From: UBA1149 sp963579235
GTDB taxonomy: Bacteria; Desulfobacterota; Binatia; UBA1149
Length of the DNA: 58,637 bases
Reading direction: 5' to 3'
NCBI GenBank assembly: GCA_963579235.1
Contig: CAUZFM010000001.1
Location: 1-58,637, forward strand
Below are positions 50,740 to 58,637 of the stretch, piece by piece. Both the position numbers and the translations under genes were made by a program. The notes beneath the pieces are model-generated. The model had not been told where the DNA came from and did not search any database. It was given only the letters and a program-made list of their open reading frames with translations. Positions within the stretch are counted from its first letter, which is position 1. Every line of letters starts with the position of its first letter.

Positions 50740-52128
50740 ATGTCGGTTTCGCCTCCCCCTCTACGCCCCGCCCTGCTCCCGGACAAGCCGCGTGGCTTCA
50801 TCCGCCTGCTCGGCCCCGGCGTCATGCTCGTCGGCCTGGCCATTGGCGCGGGCGAGCTGGTCATCTGGCCCGTTACCACGGCCCGCTTCGGCGCCACGGT
50901 GGCATGGGCCGCCGTGCTCGGCGTGAGCCTGCAACTGATCATCAACCTGGAGGTAGGCCGCTACACCCTGGCCACGGGCGAAAGCGCCTACGGGGCCCTG
51001 GCCCGCCGGGGGCGCGGCTGGGTGCCGGTGTTCCTGCTGCTCAACGTCGTGTCGTGGATACTGCCCGGCTGGGCGCGCACCTGCGCAGGCGCCGTCAAGG
51101 TGCTCGTGGTCGGGCTCGATGGCCCCGGCGATCCCTGGGTCTGGACGGCGCTCACCTTCGCCATCGTGGCGCTGGTCATGTTCGGGCCGCGCAACGTCTA
51201 CGGGTGGATGGAAAAAATCGTCACCGCCCTGGTCGTCTTCATGCTGCTGGGCCTGCTGGTGATAGTGGCCAGGCTGGGCAACGGCGAGACCGTCGCTGAG
51301 CTCGCCCGCGGCATAGCCTCGGTAGGCGTAAAGCCACCCGACATGCCGCTCTACCAACTGCTGTCAGCCGTCGTCTTTGCCGGCGCCGGGGGAACCGCCA
51401 ACCTGTTGTTCTCCTATTACCTACGCGACAAGGGCTGGGGAATGTGCGGGCGCCTGGCCGATTCGGGCGAATCAAACGAAGCCTGGATCCCCGACGATAA
51501 CAGCGTAAACGCCGACCGCTGGAGCCGCTGGTTCAAACATATGGCCCGTGACCAGGTGATCTTTTTCTGGCTCACCAACCTCGTGACGATACTGTTGTTT
51601 ATCTTTGCCGCACTGGCGGTGCTGCACCCGGCCGGCATCGTCCCGTCCAACGAGGCCTTGCTCTACGAAGAGGCGGTGCTGTTGGACACGGTGTGGGGGC
51701 CGGGAGGAAAAATCCTCTTCATGGTCATAGGTATCGCCTGCCTGTTCACCACCCAGCTCACCTTGCTCGACGGCGTGGCTCGCAGCTGCGCAGACCTGCT
51801 GCGCAATAACTACCGTTGGAGCCGCCGCTGGAGCCTCAAGGAATGGTACCGGGGCATAGCCCTGGGTTGGATGGTGGTGGGCACCGCGCTCACCTGGACA
51901 TGGGGAGCGCTGCCCCCGTTTGTCTTCCTGCTCTCGGCCGGCTTCTTCGGCGGCATAGCCATGGCAGTCTACTGCCCCCTGCTGCTGTGGAGCAACATCC
52001 GTGAATTACCCGAGTTGTGCCGGCCCTCGATGACCGCGCGACTGGCCATGTCGGGCGTGAGCCTGTTCTACATCGTGTTTGCCACCATCTCGGTGGGCGT
52101 GGTAGTTCAACAGTTGTTCGCGGGCTGA
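50740..52128 (+). CDS. Nramp-related membrane transporter without the DPGN motif
   Basis: A 462-residue protein with about eleven helices. The first helix 'GPGVMLVGLAIGAGELVIWP' aligns with Nramp TM1, but the metal-binding D-P-G-N is replaced by 'AIGAGEL', and no M-P-H motif is seen in TM6. Other LeuT-fold marks are 'FGPRNVYGWMEKIVTALVV' and 'GAGGTANLLFSYYLRDKGWG'. It belongs to a broad bacterial Nramp-related clade whose substrate is unknown. It follows asd by 29 bases and may be cotranscribed. Confidence 0.85.
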   Translation: MSVSPPPLRPALLPDKPRGFIRLLGPGVMLVGLAIGAGELVIWPVTTARFGATVAWAAVLGVSLQLIINLEVGRYTLATGESAYGALARRGRGWVPVFLLLNVVSWILPGWARTCAGAVKVLVVGLDGPGDPWVWTALTFAIVALVMFGPRNVYGWMEKIVTALVVFMLLGLLVIVARLGNGETVAELARGIASVGVKPPDMPLYQLLSAVVFAGAGGTANLLFSYYLRDKGWGMCGRLADSGESNEAWIPDDNSVNADRWSRWFKHMARDQVIFFWLTNLVTILLFIFAALAVLHPAGIVPSNEALLYEEAVLLDTVWGPGGKILFMVIGIACLFTTQLTLLDGVARSCADLLRNNYRWSRRWSLKEWYRGIALGWMVVGTALTWTWGALPPFVFLLSAGFFGGIAMAVYCPLLLWSNIRELPELCRPSMTARLAMSGVSLFYIVFATISVGVVVQQLFAG

Positions 52129-52142
52129 CCCCCGCAAGGGGG
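52129..52142 (+). other. CCCCC-GCAA-GGGGG hairpin after the Nramp-like gene
   Basis: A perfect 5-bp stem with a GCAA tetraloop starts right after the stop codon. No U-tract follows. Similar C5-N4-G5 hairpins occur at 2340-2353 and 41963-41976, both in gene spacers. The remainder of the 168-base spacer to 52297 shows no gene. Confidence 0.5.
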
Positions 52143-52296
52143 TGCCATTGACGCGCAGCGCCGCCGGCGCCGCAGACCGGCTAAGCGGCAAAAGCCGACA
52201 CCCGGTAGGGGAAAATTTAACCCGGCAGGCGAAAACGCATTCCCAGCGGGCCTTTCGGGCGCTAGAATGTAAGACTGCGGACAGGTCCGCGAGCAC

Positions 52297-53196
52297 ATGT
52301 ACCAGCGCCTGAAACAGTTCATTATCCGCCGACTGACGACCATCCTTGTCAGGGAACGCATGGGTTACCGGCAACTGCTGCCCAGTGACATGGGTCGCCT
52401 GCGCGATGTCATACAGCCCGGTGACGTCCTGCTGGTGGACGGAAGCCAGCGCATAAGCGAAGTTATCAAGTACCTGACGCAGAGTTCGTGGTCGCACTCG
52501 GCGCTCTACGTCGGCGACGCGCTGCTCAAGCGAGGTGGGCCCCAGGCCGATGAGCTTCACCGCTTGTACGGCGACGAAGCCTCGACACTACTCGTCGAGG
52601 CCACTGTCGAGACCGGCGTCGCCCCTGCTCCGCTGTCAAAATACCGCAACCACAACGTGAGAATCTGCCGCCCCTTCAAGCTGCGACCTGGGGACCTCAA
52701 TACGGTGCTCGCCACTGTCATCGACCAGATAGGCTCGAAGTACAACATCGAGCAGATATTCGACCTGCTTCGGTACTTCTTTCCGGTGACCCTTGTCCCC
52801 AAGCGCTTCCGGCACAGCATGCTCGAGCACGCGGGTACCCTGTCCAAGGAAGTAATTTGCTCGGCGCAGATAACCGCTGCCTTTCAAAAGGTACGTTACC
52901 CGGTACAACCACTGGTGACCTCGCCGCGGGTTTCCGGACGCGTACAGGTAGACACCGGCAAGCCACGAAAGAAGTGGTTCGGCCGGGCAGAACCCGACCT
53001 CGTCAGCGACGGGGTCTTCACAGCCTGCGACCCCAACCTGGTCACACCACGGGACTTCGACCTGTCACCCTACTTTGAAGTGGTAAAATCCGACCTGCTG
53101 GGCAACCGCAACTTTGACTACCGCAAGATCGTGTGGGCCGGCAGCGACGACGGCGAAGCAGAAGTGACCGACGAAGAACTGCTCGAGACCGGCTGA
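52297..53196 (+). CDS. YiiX/YebB-like permuted NlpC/P60 cysteine hydrolase
   Basis: A 299-residue protein. 'IQPGDVLLVDGSQRISEVIK' and 'SSWSHSALYVGDALLKRG' (His) followed by 'TLLVEATVETGVAPAPLSKY', then 'GSKYNIEQIFDLLRYF' and 'LSKEVICSAQITAAFQ' (Cys) match the YiiX/YaeF permuted papain-fold family, which holds lipid- or peptidoglycan-linked amide hydrolases. No signal peptide is apparent. The C-terminal 100 residues appear unrelated to the catalytic domain. Activity is unproven. Confidence 0.8.
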   Translation: MYQRLKQFIIRRLTTILVRERMGYRQLLPSDMGRLRDVIQPGDVLLVDGSQRISEVIKYLTQSSWSHSALYVGDALLKRGGPQADELHRLYGDEASTLLVEATVETGVAPAPLSKYRNHNVRICRPFKLRPGDLNTVLATVIDQIGSKYNIEQIFDLLRYFFPVTLVPKRFRHSMLEHAGTLSKEVICSAQITAAFQKVRYPVQPLVTSPRVSGRVQVDTGKPRKKWFGRAEPDLVSDGVFTACDPNLVTPRDFDLSPYFEVVKSDLLGNRNFDYRKIVWAGSDDGEAEVTDEELLETG

Positions 53197-53275
53197 CTAT
53201 CCCGGCCGCGATGGCGACGATCAGCGGGCCGCCAGTGGAGAACAGGGATAACTACCCCTGCAGGTGGCGGCTGCC

Positions 53276-53749
53276 TCAACCGGGCTTGAAGTCGGATAAC
53301 TCCGGGGTGTCGAAGAGATAGGCGCAATCCCATTCGAGCCCTGCGGCGCTGACCATGAGTTCCATCTCCCGCCGGTACGCCTCGCGGCTGAAACCTTCGA
53401 TCGCCGACCCCAACGACTCTCCATCGAGCTGCAGCAGTACCGGCACCGAGGCCAGGCCCAGCTCGGTCGACAGCGGCCAGCCGGGGTTATCCAAGTACAC
53501 CGGCATGGTTATCTTGTTGTCGCGAACAAAGTCCTCGGTCTCCTCGAGGCTGTCCTGGGACACGGCCACGATGTCGATAATGCCTTCACCCCGGCGATAG
53601 ATCTGCTCGAGCAGGGGCAGGGCGACGCGGCAGGTGGGACAGCCGTCCTTGTAGAGCAGCAGCACCCTGCGCCCCTGCCCCGGTAGATCCGCCACCTCGT
53701 CGGATCCCAGCCTGGGCAGTTGTCTCGTTTGCAGCTCGGCCACGGACAA
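53276..53749 (-). CDS. Thioredoxin-fold redoxin (CPTC)
   Basis: A 157-residue protein. 'RRVLLLYKDGCPTCRVALPL' gives a C-x-x-C active site near residues 37-40, 'IDIVAVSQDSLEETEDF' is the redoxin insertion and 'LGLASVPVLLQLDGE' contains the cis-Pro. It lacks a signal peptide, so it is probably a cytoplasmic TlpA/AhpC-TSA-like redoxin. The C-terminal 40 residues are not typical. It is divergent from the ArnT-like gene. Confidence 0.85.
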   Translation of the reverse strand: MSVAELQTRQLPRLGSDEVADLPGQGRRVLLLYKDGCPTCRVALPLLEQIYRRGEGIIDIVAVSQDSLEETEDFVRDNKITMPVYLDNPGWPLSTELGLASVPVLLQLDGESLGSAIEGFSREAYRREMELMVSAAGLEWDCAYLFDTPELSDFKPG

Positions 53750-53847
53750 AGTTTAGCCCCGGTCTGGCTTACACGCCAGCGCAAGCCCGTTGCTGGTCGC
53801 GGCAGCAGGCACCCGGCTGGTGAAACAGCTACGCGGGCAGGCTAGTA

Positions 53848-55668
53848 TTGCGCGTCGTGTCGACGCCGCCCTCACCAGTTCCAAGCGCTTCGCAGGCGCC
53901 AGCCACGCTGGCCACTACCAGCCCAGCCACTGCCGCCTCTACAGCCGCAACGCCCACCGCGGGCCACAAGCGGGGCTGGCTCCTGCTGCTGCCCCTGCTG
54001 CTGACGCTGACCTCGCTGCTCTACGTCGTACCGATTTCGCAGGTCCCCTTTTACACCAAGGGTGAACCCCGCGAAGCCATCGTCGTGCAGGCCATCATAG
54101 AAAACGGGGACTGGATACTGCCGCTGAGGAACGGCCACGAGATACCGTCGAAACCACCGCTGTTTCACTGGCTGGGTGCGCTCGTGAGCCTAGCCGTGGG
54201 TTTCGTTTCGGAATGGACAACGCGCCTGCCCTCCGCCGCGGCGTCGATAGCCTGCGCTGCCGCCGTTGCCGCCGCCGCCGCCAGATTCTTCGGACCACTG
54301 GCCGCCTTCCTCTCGACCCTGGTGCTGCTCACCACCGTGCAGTGGACTATCTCGGCAACCACCGCGCGCGTGGACATGGTACTGGCCGCGACTACGACCG
54401 GCGCGCTGCTGTTTTTCATGCGCGACTACCTGGGTGAACGCAGACCGCTGTCGTTGGGTTTCTACGCCTGCGCGACCCTGGCCGTGCTGGCAAAGGGACC
54501 GGTAGGCCTGGTGATCCCGGTGGCCGTTATTGCCTGCTTCCTGCTGCTGCGCGGCGACCGCGAATACCTGCGACGGCTGCGCCCCGGCAAGGGCCTGGCG
54601 ATCCTGTCGCTGGCGGCGGCCTGGTACCTGGCAGCCAGCTGGGAAGGGGGGATGCCCTTTTTTGAAAAGCTCGTCTTGAAGGAGAACCTGCGGCGATTTG
54701 TCAGTGCCCAGGCGTCGGGCGCGGGCCACGTACACTCCCCGCTCTACTATCTGCCCGCCCTGCTTGGTGGCTTTGCGCCGTGGAGCCTGTTCGCGCCCGG
54801 CCTGGTGGTCGGCCTCGTGGCCCGCGCACGCCGCGGAGAGCACGACCAGGCCACCACCCTGTTGCTGTGCTGGTTTGCAGTCACGCTGCTCATCTACTCG
54901 CTGGCCGGATCAAAAAGAGGTGTCTACCTGCTCAGCCTTTATCCCGCGCTGGCCATGCTCTACGGCGCCTGGTGGGCATCGATGGCGACCACCGGCGAGG
55001 GCGAGTCCGACGCGCGGCCCTCGCGCATGCTCTCCTGGCTGGTGAGCCTGGTGGCCGCCGTGCTGGCGCTGCCACTGATCGTGGTGGTCGCGCAAACACT
55101 CGGAGTCGATGTCACCGCCTGGCTGGACCCGCTGCTCAGTCGCAGCGACGCCGCCAACCTGCCGGTCATCCGCGACACCATCGTGGCCAATCCCGTGGCC
55201 TGCGTTGCCTGGTCGGGCACTGTGCTGCTGAGCGCGAGCGGCGCGGTGGCAGCCCTTGCCCGGCGCAAGCCGGTCGCGTCGGCGCTGCTGCTTGCTTCGG
55301 CCGTCGCCGTGTCGCAACTCATGCTGCCGCTGGTGTTTCAACGCCAGCTCGGACGAGAGCAGGGCCTGCGCGATTTTATGTCGAGGGTCAACGTGCAGCT
55401 TCCCGAAAAAGACGCTCCAATGTTTTTCTACCGCGGCGTTGACTACGGGGCCGTCTTCTACGCCGGTCGCAACGTATACCGCGTGGACGAACACCTGCCC
55501 TTGTTCGATGAACAGGACACCTGGCTGCTGGTAAACGAGAATTCCCTGCCGCCCGCTGGCGACTATCACTTGCAGGAGGTTCTGCGCTATACCTACGGCG
55601 ACAACCCGGGCAAGGAGGCTCTCCTGTTGGCCAGGGCGAGGCGCGGAGACAAGGGAAAGCGGAAATGA
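53848..55668 (+). CDS. ArnT/PMT-family membrane glycosyltransferase
   Basis: A 606-residue polytopic protein of the GT-C class. The first loop reads 'FYTKGEPREAIVVQAIIENG', with the family's acidic E-x-R motif, then 'WILPLRNGHEIPSKPPLFHW'. 'DMVLAATTTGALLFFMRD', 'LAVLAKGPVGLVIPVAVI' and 'SPLYYLPALLGGFAPWSLFA' are typical of ArnT-type 4-amino-arabinose or PMT_2 transferases, which use undecaprenyl-phosphate sugars. The first 45 residues are Pro/Ala/Thr-rich and probably disordered. The stop overlaps the mgtE start by 4 bases. Confidence 0.9.
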   Translation: MRVVSTPPSPVPSASQAPATLATTSPATAASTAATPTAGHKRGWLLLLPLLLTLTSLLYVVPISQVPFYTKGEPREAIVVQAIIENGDWILPLRNGHEIPSKPPLFHWLGALVSLAVGFVSEWTTRLPSAAASIACAAAVAAAAARFFGPLAAFLSTLVLLTTVQWTISATTARVDMVLAATTTGALLFFMRDYLGERRPLSLGFYACATLAVLAKGPVGLVIPVAVIACFLLLRGDREYLRRLRPGKGLAILSLAAAWYLAASWEGGMPFFEKLVLKENLRRFVSAQASGAGHVHSPLYYLPALLGGFAPWSLFAPGLVVGLVARARRGEHDQATTLLLCWFAVTLLIYSLAGSKRGVYLLSLYPALAMLYGAWWASMATTGEGESDARPSRMLSWLVSLVAAVLALPLIVVVAQTLGVDVTAWLDPLLSRSDAANLPVIRDTIVANPVACVAWSGTVLLSASGAVAALARRKPVASALLLASAVAVSQLMLPLVFQRQLGREQGLRDFMSRVNVQLPEKDAPMFFYRGVDYGAVFYAGRNVYRVDEHLPLFDEQDTWLLVNENSLPPAGDYHLQEVLRYTYGDNPGKEALLLARARRGDKGKRK

Positions 55669-57023
55669 GCGACACCGTCGAGCAGGAGCGCGAAGCACAC
55701 GAACGTGTGTTTGCAGCGGTAGCGCGGGCCGATGACCTGGTGCTGCGCCAGGAAACCGCCCGCCTTCACCCCGCCGACATAGCCGAGATCCTCGACCAGC
55801 TCGATGACGATAACGAGCGCCTGGCAGTATTCTCGGTAATCGATGATGACCGCGCGGCCGAGGTCATAAGCAACGTCGGCGAATCAGCCCGCGCGGCCCT
55901 GCTCGCGCGTTTGGGCGACGCGCACATTGCCACGCTGCTCGAAGTCCTCGACAGCGATGACGCCGCTGACCTCCTGGGCGAACTACCCGAAAACCGCAAG
56001 CTGATGCTCCTGCACCGGGCCGACCCGGAAACCCGGCGCGACGTGCAGGGGCTGCTTTCCTACCCCGACGACAGTGCCGGCGGACTTATGAAAACCGAGG
56101 TCGCGTCGGTGGATATTGGAACCACCGTGCGACAGGTGCGCACCTACCTCAGGCAACACCGCGATGATTTTCACGACATTCACAACGTCTTCATCACCGA
56201 CCATAAGAAAAAGCTCGTAGGCTACGTACCCGTCCGCAACCTGGTCATGGCCGACGACGGATCGTCGGTGGACGAGATCCTGCTCAGTGACCTCGTGTCG
56301 GTAAGCGCGACGGTAGACCAGGAAGAAGTGGCGCACCTGTTCGAAAAATACGACCTGCTATCGCTACCGGTGGTCGACGCTTCCGAGCTGCTGGTCGGTT
56401 GCATAACCGTTGACGACGTGGTCGACGTCATTGAAGAAGAAGCCACCGAGGACATGCTCAAGATGGCCGGCGTGGGCGACGAACCGCTGGGCCTGCACGG
56501 GCCCGTAAAGGCCCTGCGCACCCGGCTTCCGTGGCTGGGGCTGAATCTCATGACCGCCACCGTGAGCGCAGCGGCGATCTCGCTGTTCCAGGACACCATA
56601 CACCAGGTGGCCATCGCCGCGGCTTTCATGACGGTAGTGGCCAGCCAGGGCGGCAACGCGGGCGTCCAGACGATGACCCTGGTGGTACGCGGGTTGGTGC
56701 TCGGCGAGCTGAGCCCGCATAACACCCGCCGCATCGTAATGCGCGAACTGACCATAGCCCTGCTCAACGGTGCAGTGCTGGGCTCGGTGGCCGCGGCTAC
56801 TGTCTACGCGTGGACGGGCGACGTAAGGCTGGCCTCGGTCATGGCCACCGCGATGATCATCAACATGCTCATCGCCGCGGCCCTCGGAACGCTCGTGCCC
56901 ATGGGCATGCGACGGCTGGGAGCAGACCCGGCGGTGGCCTCGTCGGTGTTCGTGACGGCGGGAACCGACATGCTCGGCTTCCTCGTCTTCCTCGGCCTGC
57001 TCAGCGTCGCCCTCGGGATCTAA
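55665..57023 (+). CDS. mgtE: Magnesium transporter MgtE
   Basis: A 452-residue MgtE. Residues about 20-135 are the N domain of short helical repeats ('RLHPADIAEILDQLDDDNER', 'DSDDAADLLGELPENRKLML'), 140-260 are two CBS domains ('YPDDSAGGLMKTEVAS', 'LVSVSATVDQEEVAHLFEKY'), and 275-452 five helices with 'FMTVVASQGGNAGVQTMTLV' and 'GTDMLGFLVFLGLL'. Mg2+ binding to the N and CBS domains closes the channel. Complete. Confidence 0.96.
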   Translation: MSDTVEQEREAHERVFAAVARADDLVLRQETARLHPADIAEILDQLDDDNERLAVFSVIDDDRAAEVISNVGESARAALLARLGDAHIATLLEVLDSDDAADLLGELPENRKLMLLHRADPETRRDVQGLLSYPDDSAGGLMKTEVASVDIGTTVRQVRTYLRQHRDDFHDIHNVFITDHKKKLVGYVPVRNLVMADDGSSVDEILLSDLVSVSATVDQEEVAHLFEKYDLLSLPVVDASELLVGCITVDDVVDVIEEEATEDMLKMAGVGDEPLGLHGPVKALRTRLPWLGLNLMTATVSAAAISLFQDTIHQVAIAAAFMTVVASQGGNAGVQTMTLVVRGLVLGELSPHNTRRIVMRELTIALLNGAVLGSVAAATVYAWTGDVRLASVMATAMIINMLIAAALGTLVPMGMRRLGADPAVASSVFVTAGTDMLGFLVFLGLLSVALGI

Positions 57024-57050
57024 TCACCGTCGGGAATATCGCCGCCGGGC

Positions 57051-57893
57051 TCAGGCTTCTTCCGAAATATCCCGGTACGAAACCAGGTCTATGTCTTCCC
57101 GCGCCGCGAGTTCCTTGCGAACCATGGGACTGGTGAGCGCGGCGGCCTCGCCCATGCCGTCGTAACGCGGCAGCAATGACCCAGGGTGACAGACCAACTC
57201 AGTGACGCCGCTCTTGAGCGAAGCGAGCAACTCGACCATGCCACCCTCGGTCACCGGACGATGACGGCCCAGGATCTCTACCCGGTCGGGTCCCCGGAAC
57301 CTGCCCGAGCGCAGTCGCCCCCAGGCAAGCGCGGGGCGCATAGCCGCGTTTTCGGCACGTCGCTCCCAGTCACCCACCACGAATTCCCTACTGTATTTCC
57401 AGGTCGGGCCGCAGGGCTTGCGCATGGCCCAGATGGGATACTCCAGCGACAGCTCCCTGAGTATAGACAGCACCGAGGGCAGAAGATGCAGGCCGTAGCT
57501 GCTCGAAACGTAGCTCAGTACGAGACCGCCGGACAAAAACTTCTCGACCTGGGCGCGAATTTCGGCACGCAGCTCCTGCTTCAGCCCACCGCCCCTGCGG
57601 TACAGCCACATGGCCTCCAGGGGGCGGTCCACGAAGCGGCCGCCCGCATCGACCAGGTTGGGTATGTGGCGCCGCGGAAGCGTGGACGTACCCTCGCACA
57701 ACACCAGGTGCAGACCCGTGCCCAGGCCCGAGCGCATGGAGGCCGAGACCATGGCCGACCGCGAAGCCGGACCGTTAACGCGCAGGCCCGTGCTCGAGAT
57801 GATCCCCGAGTCGTAACCGTCCATGACGGCGTCGTTCACCTCGGGGTACATGCCGAGGTCGTCCGCCGTTATGATTATTCCCTTGTCTGCCAT
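57051..57893 (-). CDS. ChbG/HpnK (YdjC)-family carbohydrate deacetylase
   Basis: A 280-residue YdjC-family protein. 'IIITADDLGMYPEVNDAVMD' holds the metal-binding Asp pair and 'GTGLHLVLCEGTSTLPRRHI' the first His. The end 'GVTELVCHPGSLLPRYDGMG' holds the second His and the C-terminal family motif. The family deacetylates chitooligosaccharides (ChbG) or acts in hopanoid synthesis (HpnK). No hpn genes are in the window, so the substrate stays open. It converges with mgtE. Confidence 0.9.
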   Translation of the reverse strand: MADKGIIITADDLGMYPEVNDAVMDGYDSGIISSTGLRVNGPASRSAMVSASMRSGLGTGLHLVLCEGTSTLPRRHIPNLVDAGGRFVDRPLEAMWLYRRGGGLKQELRAEIRAQVEKFLSGGLVLSYVSSSYGLHLLPSVLSILRELSLEYPIWAMRKPCGPTWKYSREFVVGDWERRAENAAMRPALAWGRLRSGRFRGPDRVEILGRHRPVTEGGMVELLASLKSGVTELVCHPGSLLPRYDGMGEAAALTSPMVRKELAAREDIDLVSYRDISEEA

Positions 57894-57924
57894 CGCCGTT
57901 GAAACCTAACCCCCCGGGCGGATA

Positions 57925-58637
57925 TCAGCCGTGGAGCTCCCTGGCAAGCAGACGCTTCTGGTAAAAGTTCTGCAGGTCGGCTCGCTTGAGCATACCTATG
58001 ACCCGCTTGGGATCGGATTCATCAACCACCGGCACCTGCTCCAGCCCGCGCGCGGTTATCAACTGCATGGCATCGTAAAGGTTATCCGAGCCTGAAACGG
58101 TCAGCACATCGGTCTCGGCCAGCTCGCCGACAATCAGAAACGGCCAGGCATCACGGTGCAACAGCACTGTCTTGAGTTCCTGCATACTGATTATCCCGGT
58201 CAACTCGTTGTCCCGGTTCACTACCGGAAAGTACACGTGATGGCTGTTGGTAACGTAGCGCACAAAATCAGTAACGGCCATCGACTCGGGAATCTGCTGG
58301 AAGTCCCTGCTCACCAGGCCCCGGACGTAAAGCCCCCTGAGCAGGTTGGCCTCGGCGCCAGCGTGTATGTCGAGTCCGCGACGACTGAGATCGAAGCTGT
58401 CTATGCTGTCGGTCATCAGGCGCCGGGCCACGAGGGTGGCCGTTATGGCGGTGATCATGATGGGCAGCACCACGTTGTAGTCCCTGGTCATTTCCCACAA
58501 CAGGAATATCGCGGTCATCGGCGCGTGCGTCGAGGCTGCCAGGAAAGCGCCCATACCGATGAGCCCGAAACTGCCACTTGCGCCCAGGGCCCCGGGTATG
58601 AGCATGTTCACCAGCGACGCAAAGCCCCCCCCGAACA
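57925..58637 (-). CDS. ClC-family chloride channel with CBS domains (partial, 5' end beyond window)
   Basis: The reading frame continues to the window edge, so the N-terminus is missing. Visible are the last membrane helices, 'GLIGMGAFLAASTHAPMTAI' and 'FLLWEMTRDYNVVLPIMITA', which match the C-terminal half of ClC channels, then two CBS domains around 'TNSHHVYFPVVNRDNELTGI' and 'ARGLEQVPVVDESDPKRVIG'. The upstream 'FGGGFASLVNML' fits the selectivity-filter region. It is an anion channel or Cl-/H+ antiporter with regulatory CBS pair. 237 residues are seen of perhaps 570-600. Confidence 0.9.
   Translation of the reverse strand, partial: FGGGFASLVNMLIPGALGASGSFGLIGMGAFLAASTHAPMTAIFLLWEMTRDYNVVLPIMITAITATLVARRLMTDSIDSFDLSRRGLDIHAGAEANLLRGLYVRGLVSRDFQQIPESMAVTDFVRYVTNSHHVYFPVVNRDNELTGIISMQELKTVLLHRDAWPFLIVGELAETDVLTVSGSDNLYDAMQLITARGLEQVPVVDESDPKRVIGMLKRADLQNFYQKRLLARELHG

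Overview
The window is a GC-rich bacterial chromosome segment, densely coded on both strands, with no tRNA, rRNA, insertion sequence, phage gene or CRISPR array that I could see. The order rpsP-khpA-rimM-trmD-SPOUT methyltransferase-rplS, the tandem DUF507 genes, the lipoprotein-rich envelope gene set and a selenoprotein all point to an uncultured Deltaproteobacteria-like lineage (Desulfobacterota, Myxococcota or Binatota). That placement is inference from gene content; no rRNA is present to settle it.

Layout. 1-5.2 kb: end of a hydantoinase/oxoprolinase pair (hyuA partial, hyuB), a phasin-like coiled-coil protein, an FmdB zinc-ribbon protein with a Ser-rich repeat tail, and the overlapping trio proC-yggS-maf. 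5.2-10.9 kb: a peptidoglycan turnover and recycling block (lytic transglycosylase, Mpl ligase, a beta-lactamase-fold serine hydrolase, LD-carboxypeptidase). 11-14 kb: two DUF507 genes, then groES-groEL behind a leader with alternating GGGC/GCCC segments. 14-16.9 kb: the ribosome/tRNA maturation operon, in which khpA starts inside rpsP and rimM has no ATG, GTG or TTG start. 16.9-24.9 kb: a seven-gene minus-strand operon (TPR lipoprotein, LolB-like lipoprotein, complete peptide ABC importer). 25-30.5 kb: molybdopterin genes moaB-moaD-moaE, miaB, an alpha/beta hydrolase, a small outer-membrane barrel and a JAMM (M67) protease. 30.5-41.2 kb: a PEPCK-like protein of unknown function, two lysylphosphatidylglycerol-synthase-type membrane proteins flanking a DsbA-like selenoprotein, and a zinc-ribbon/TPR + MoxR AAA + VWA operon. 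41.2-49.5 kb: endonuclease III, a secreted hydrolase with Cys repeats, a crotonase-haloalkane dehalogenase-Gfo/Idh run, Nudix, GT2, a lactonase-like metallo-hydrolase and a DUF3024 protein. 49.6-58.6 kb: archaeal-type asd, an Nramp-related transporter, a YiiX-like hydrolase, a thioredoxin-fold protein, an ArnT-like glycosyltransferase, MgtE, a YdjC deacetylase and a partial ClC channel.

Most notable points: (1) an in-frame TGA replaces the first Cys of the CxxC motif of a DsbA-like lipoprotein, followed at the right distance by a hairpin matching bacterial SECIS rules, so this is very probably a selenoprotein; (2) rimM seems to start at AUU or to be reached by UAG readthrough from khpA; (3) MoaD carries a 12-residue tail after its Gly-Gly, and a JAMM protease lies 3.5 kb away; (4) a 682-residue protein keeps PEPCK kinase-core landmarks but is otherwise unlike PEPCK; (5) a MoxR-VWA pair of the NorQD/CbbQO type has no recognisable client enzyme nearby. 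I ran no searches or alignments; family assignments rest on motifs, length and context.
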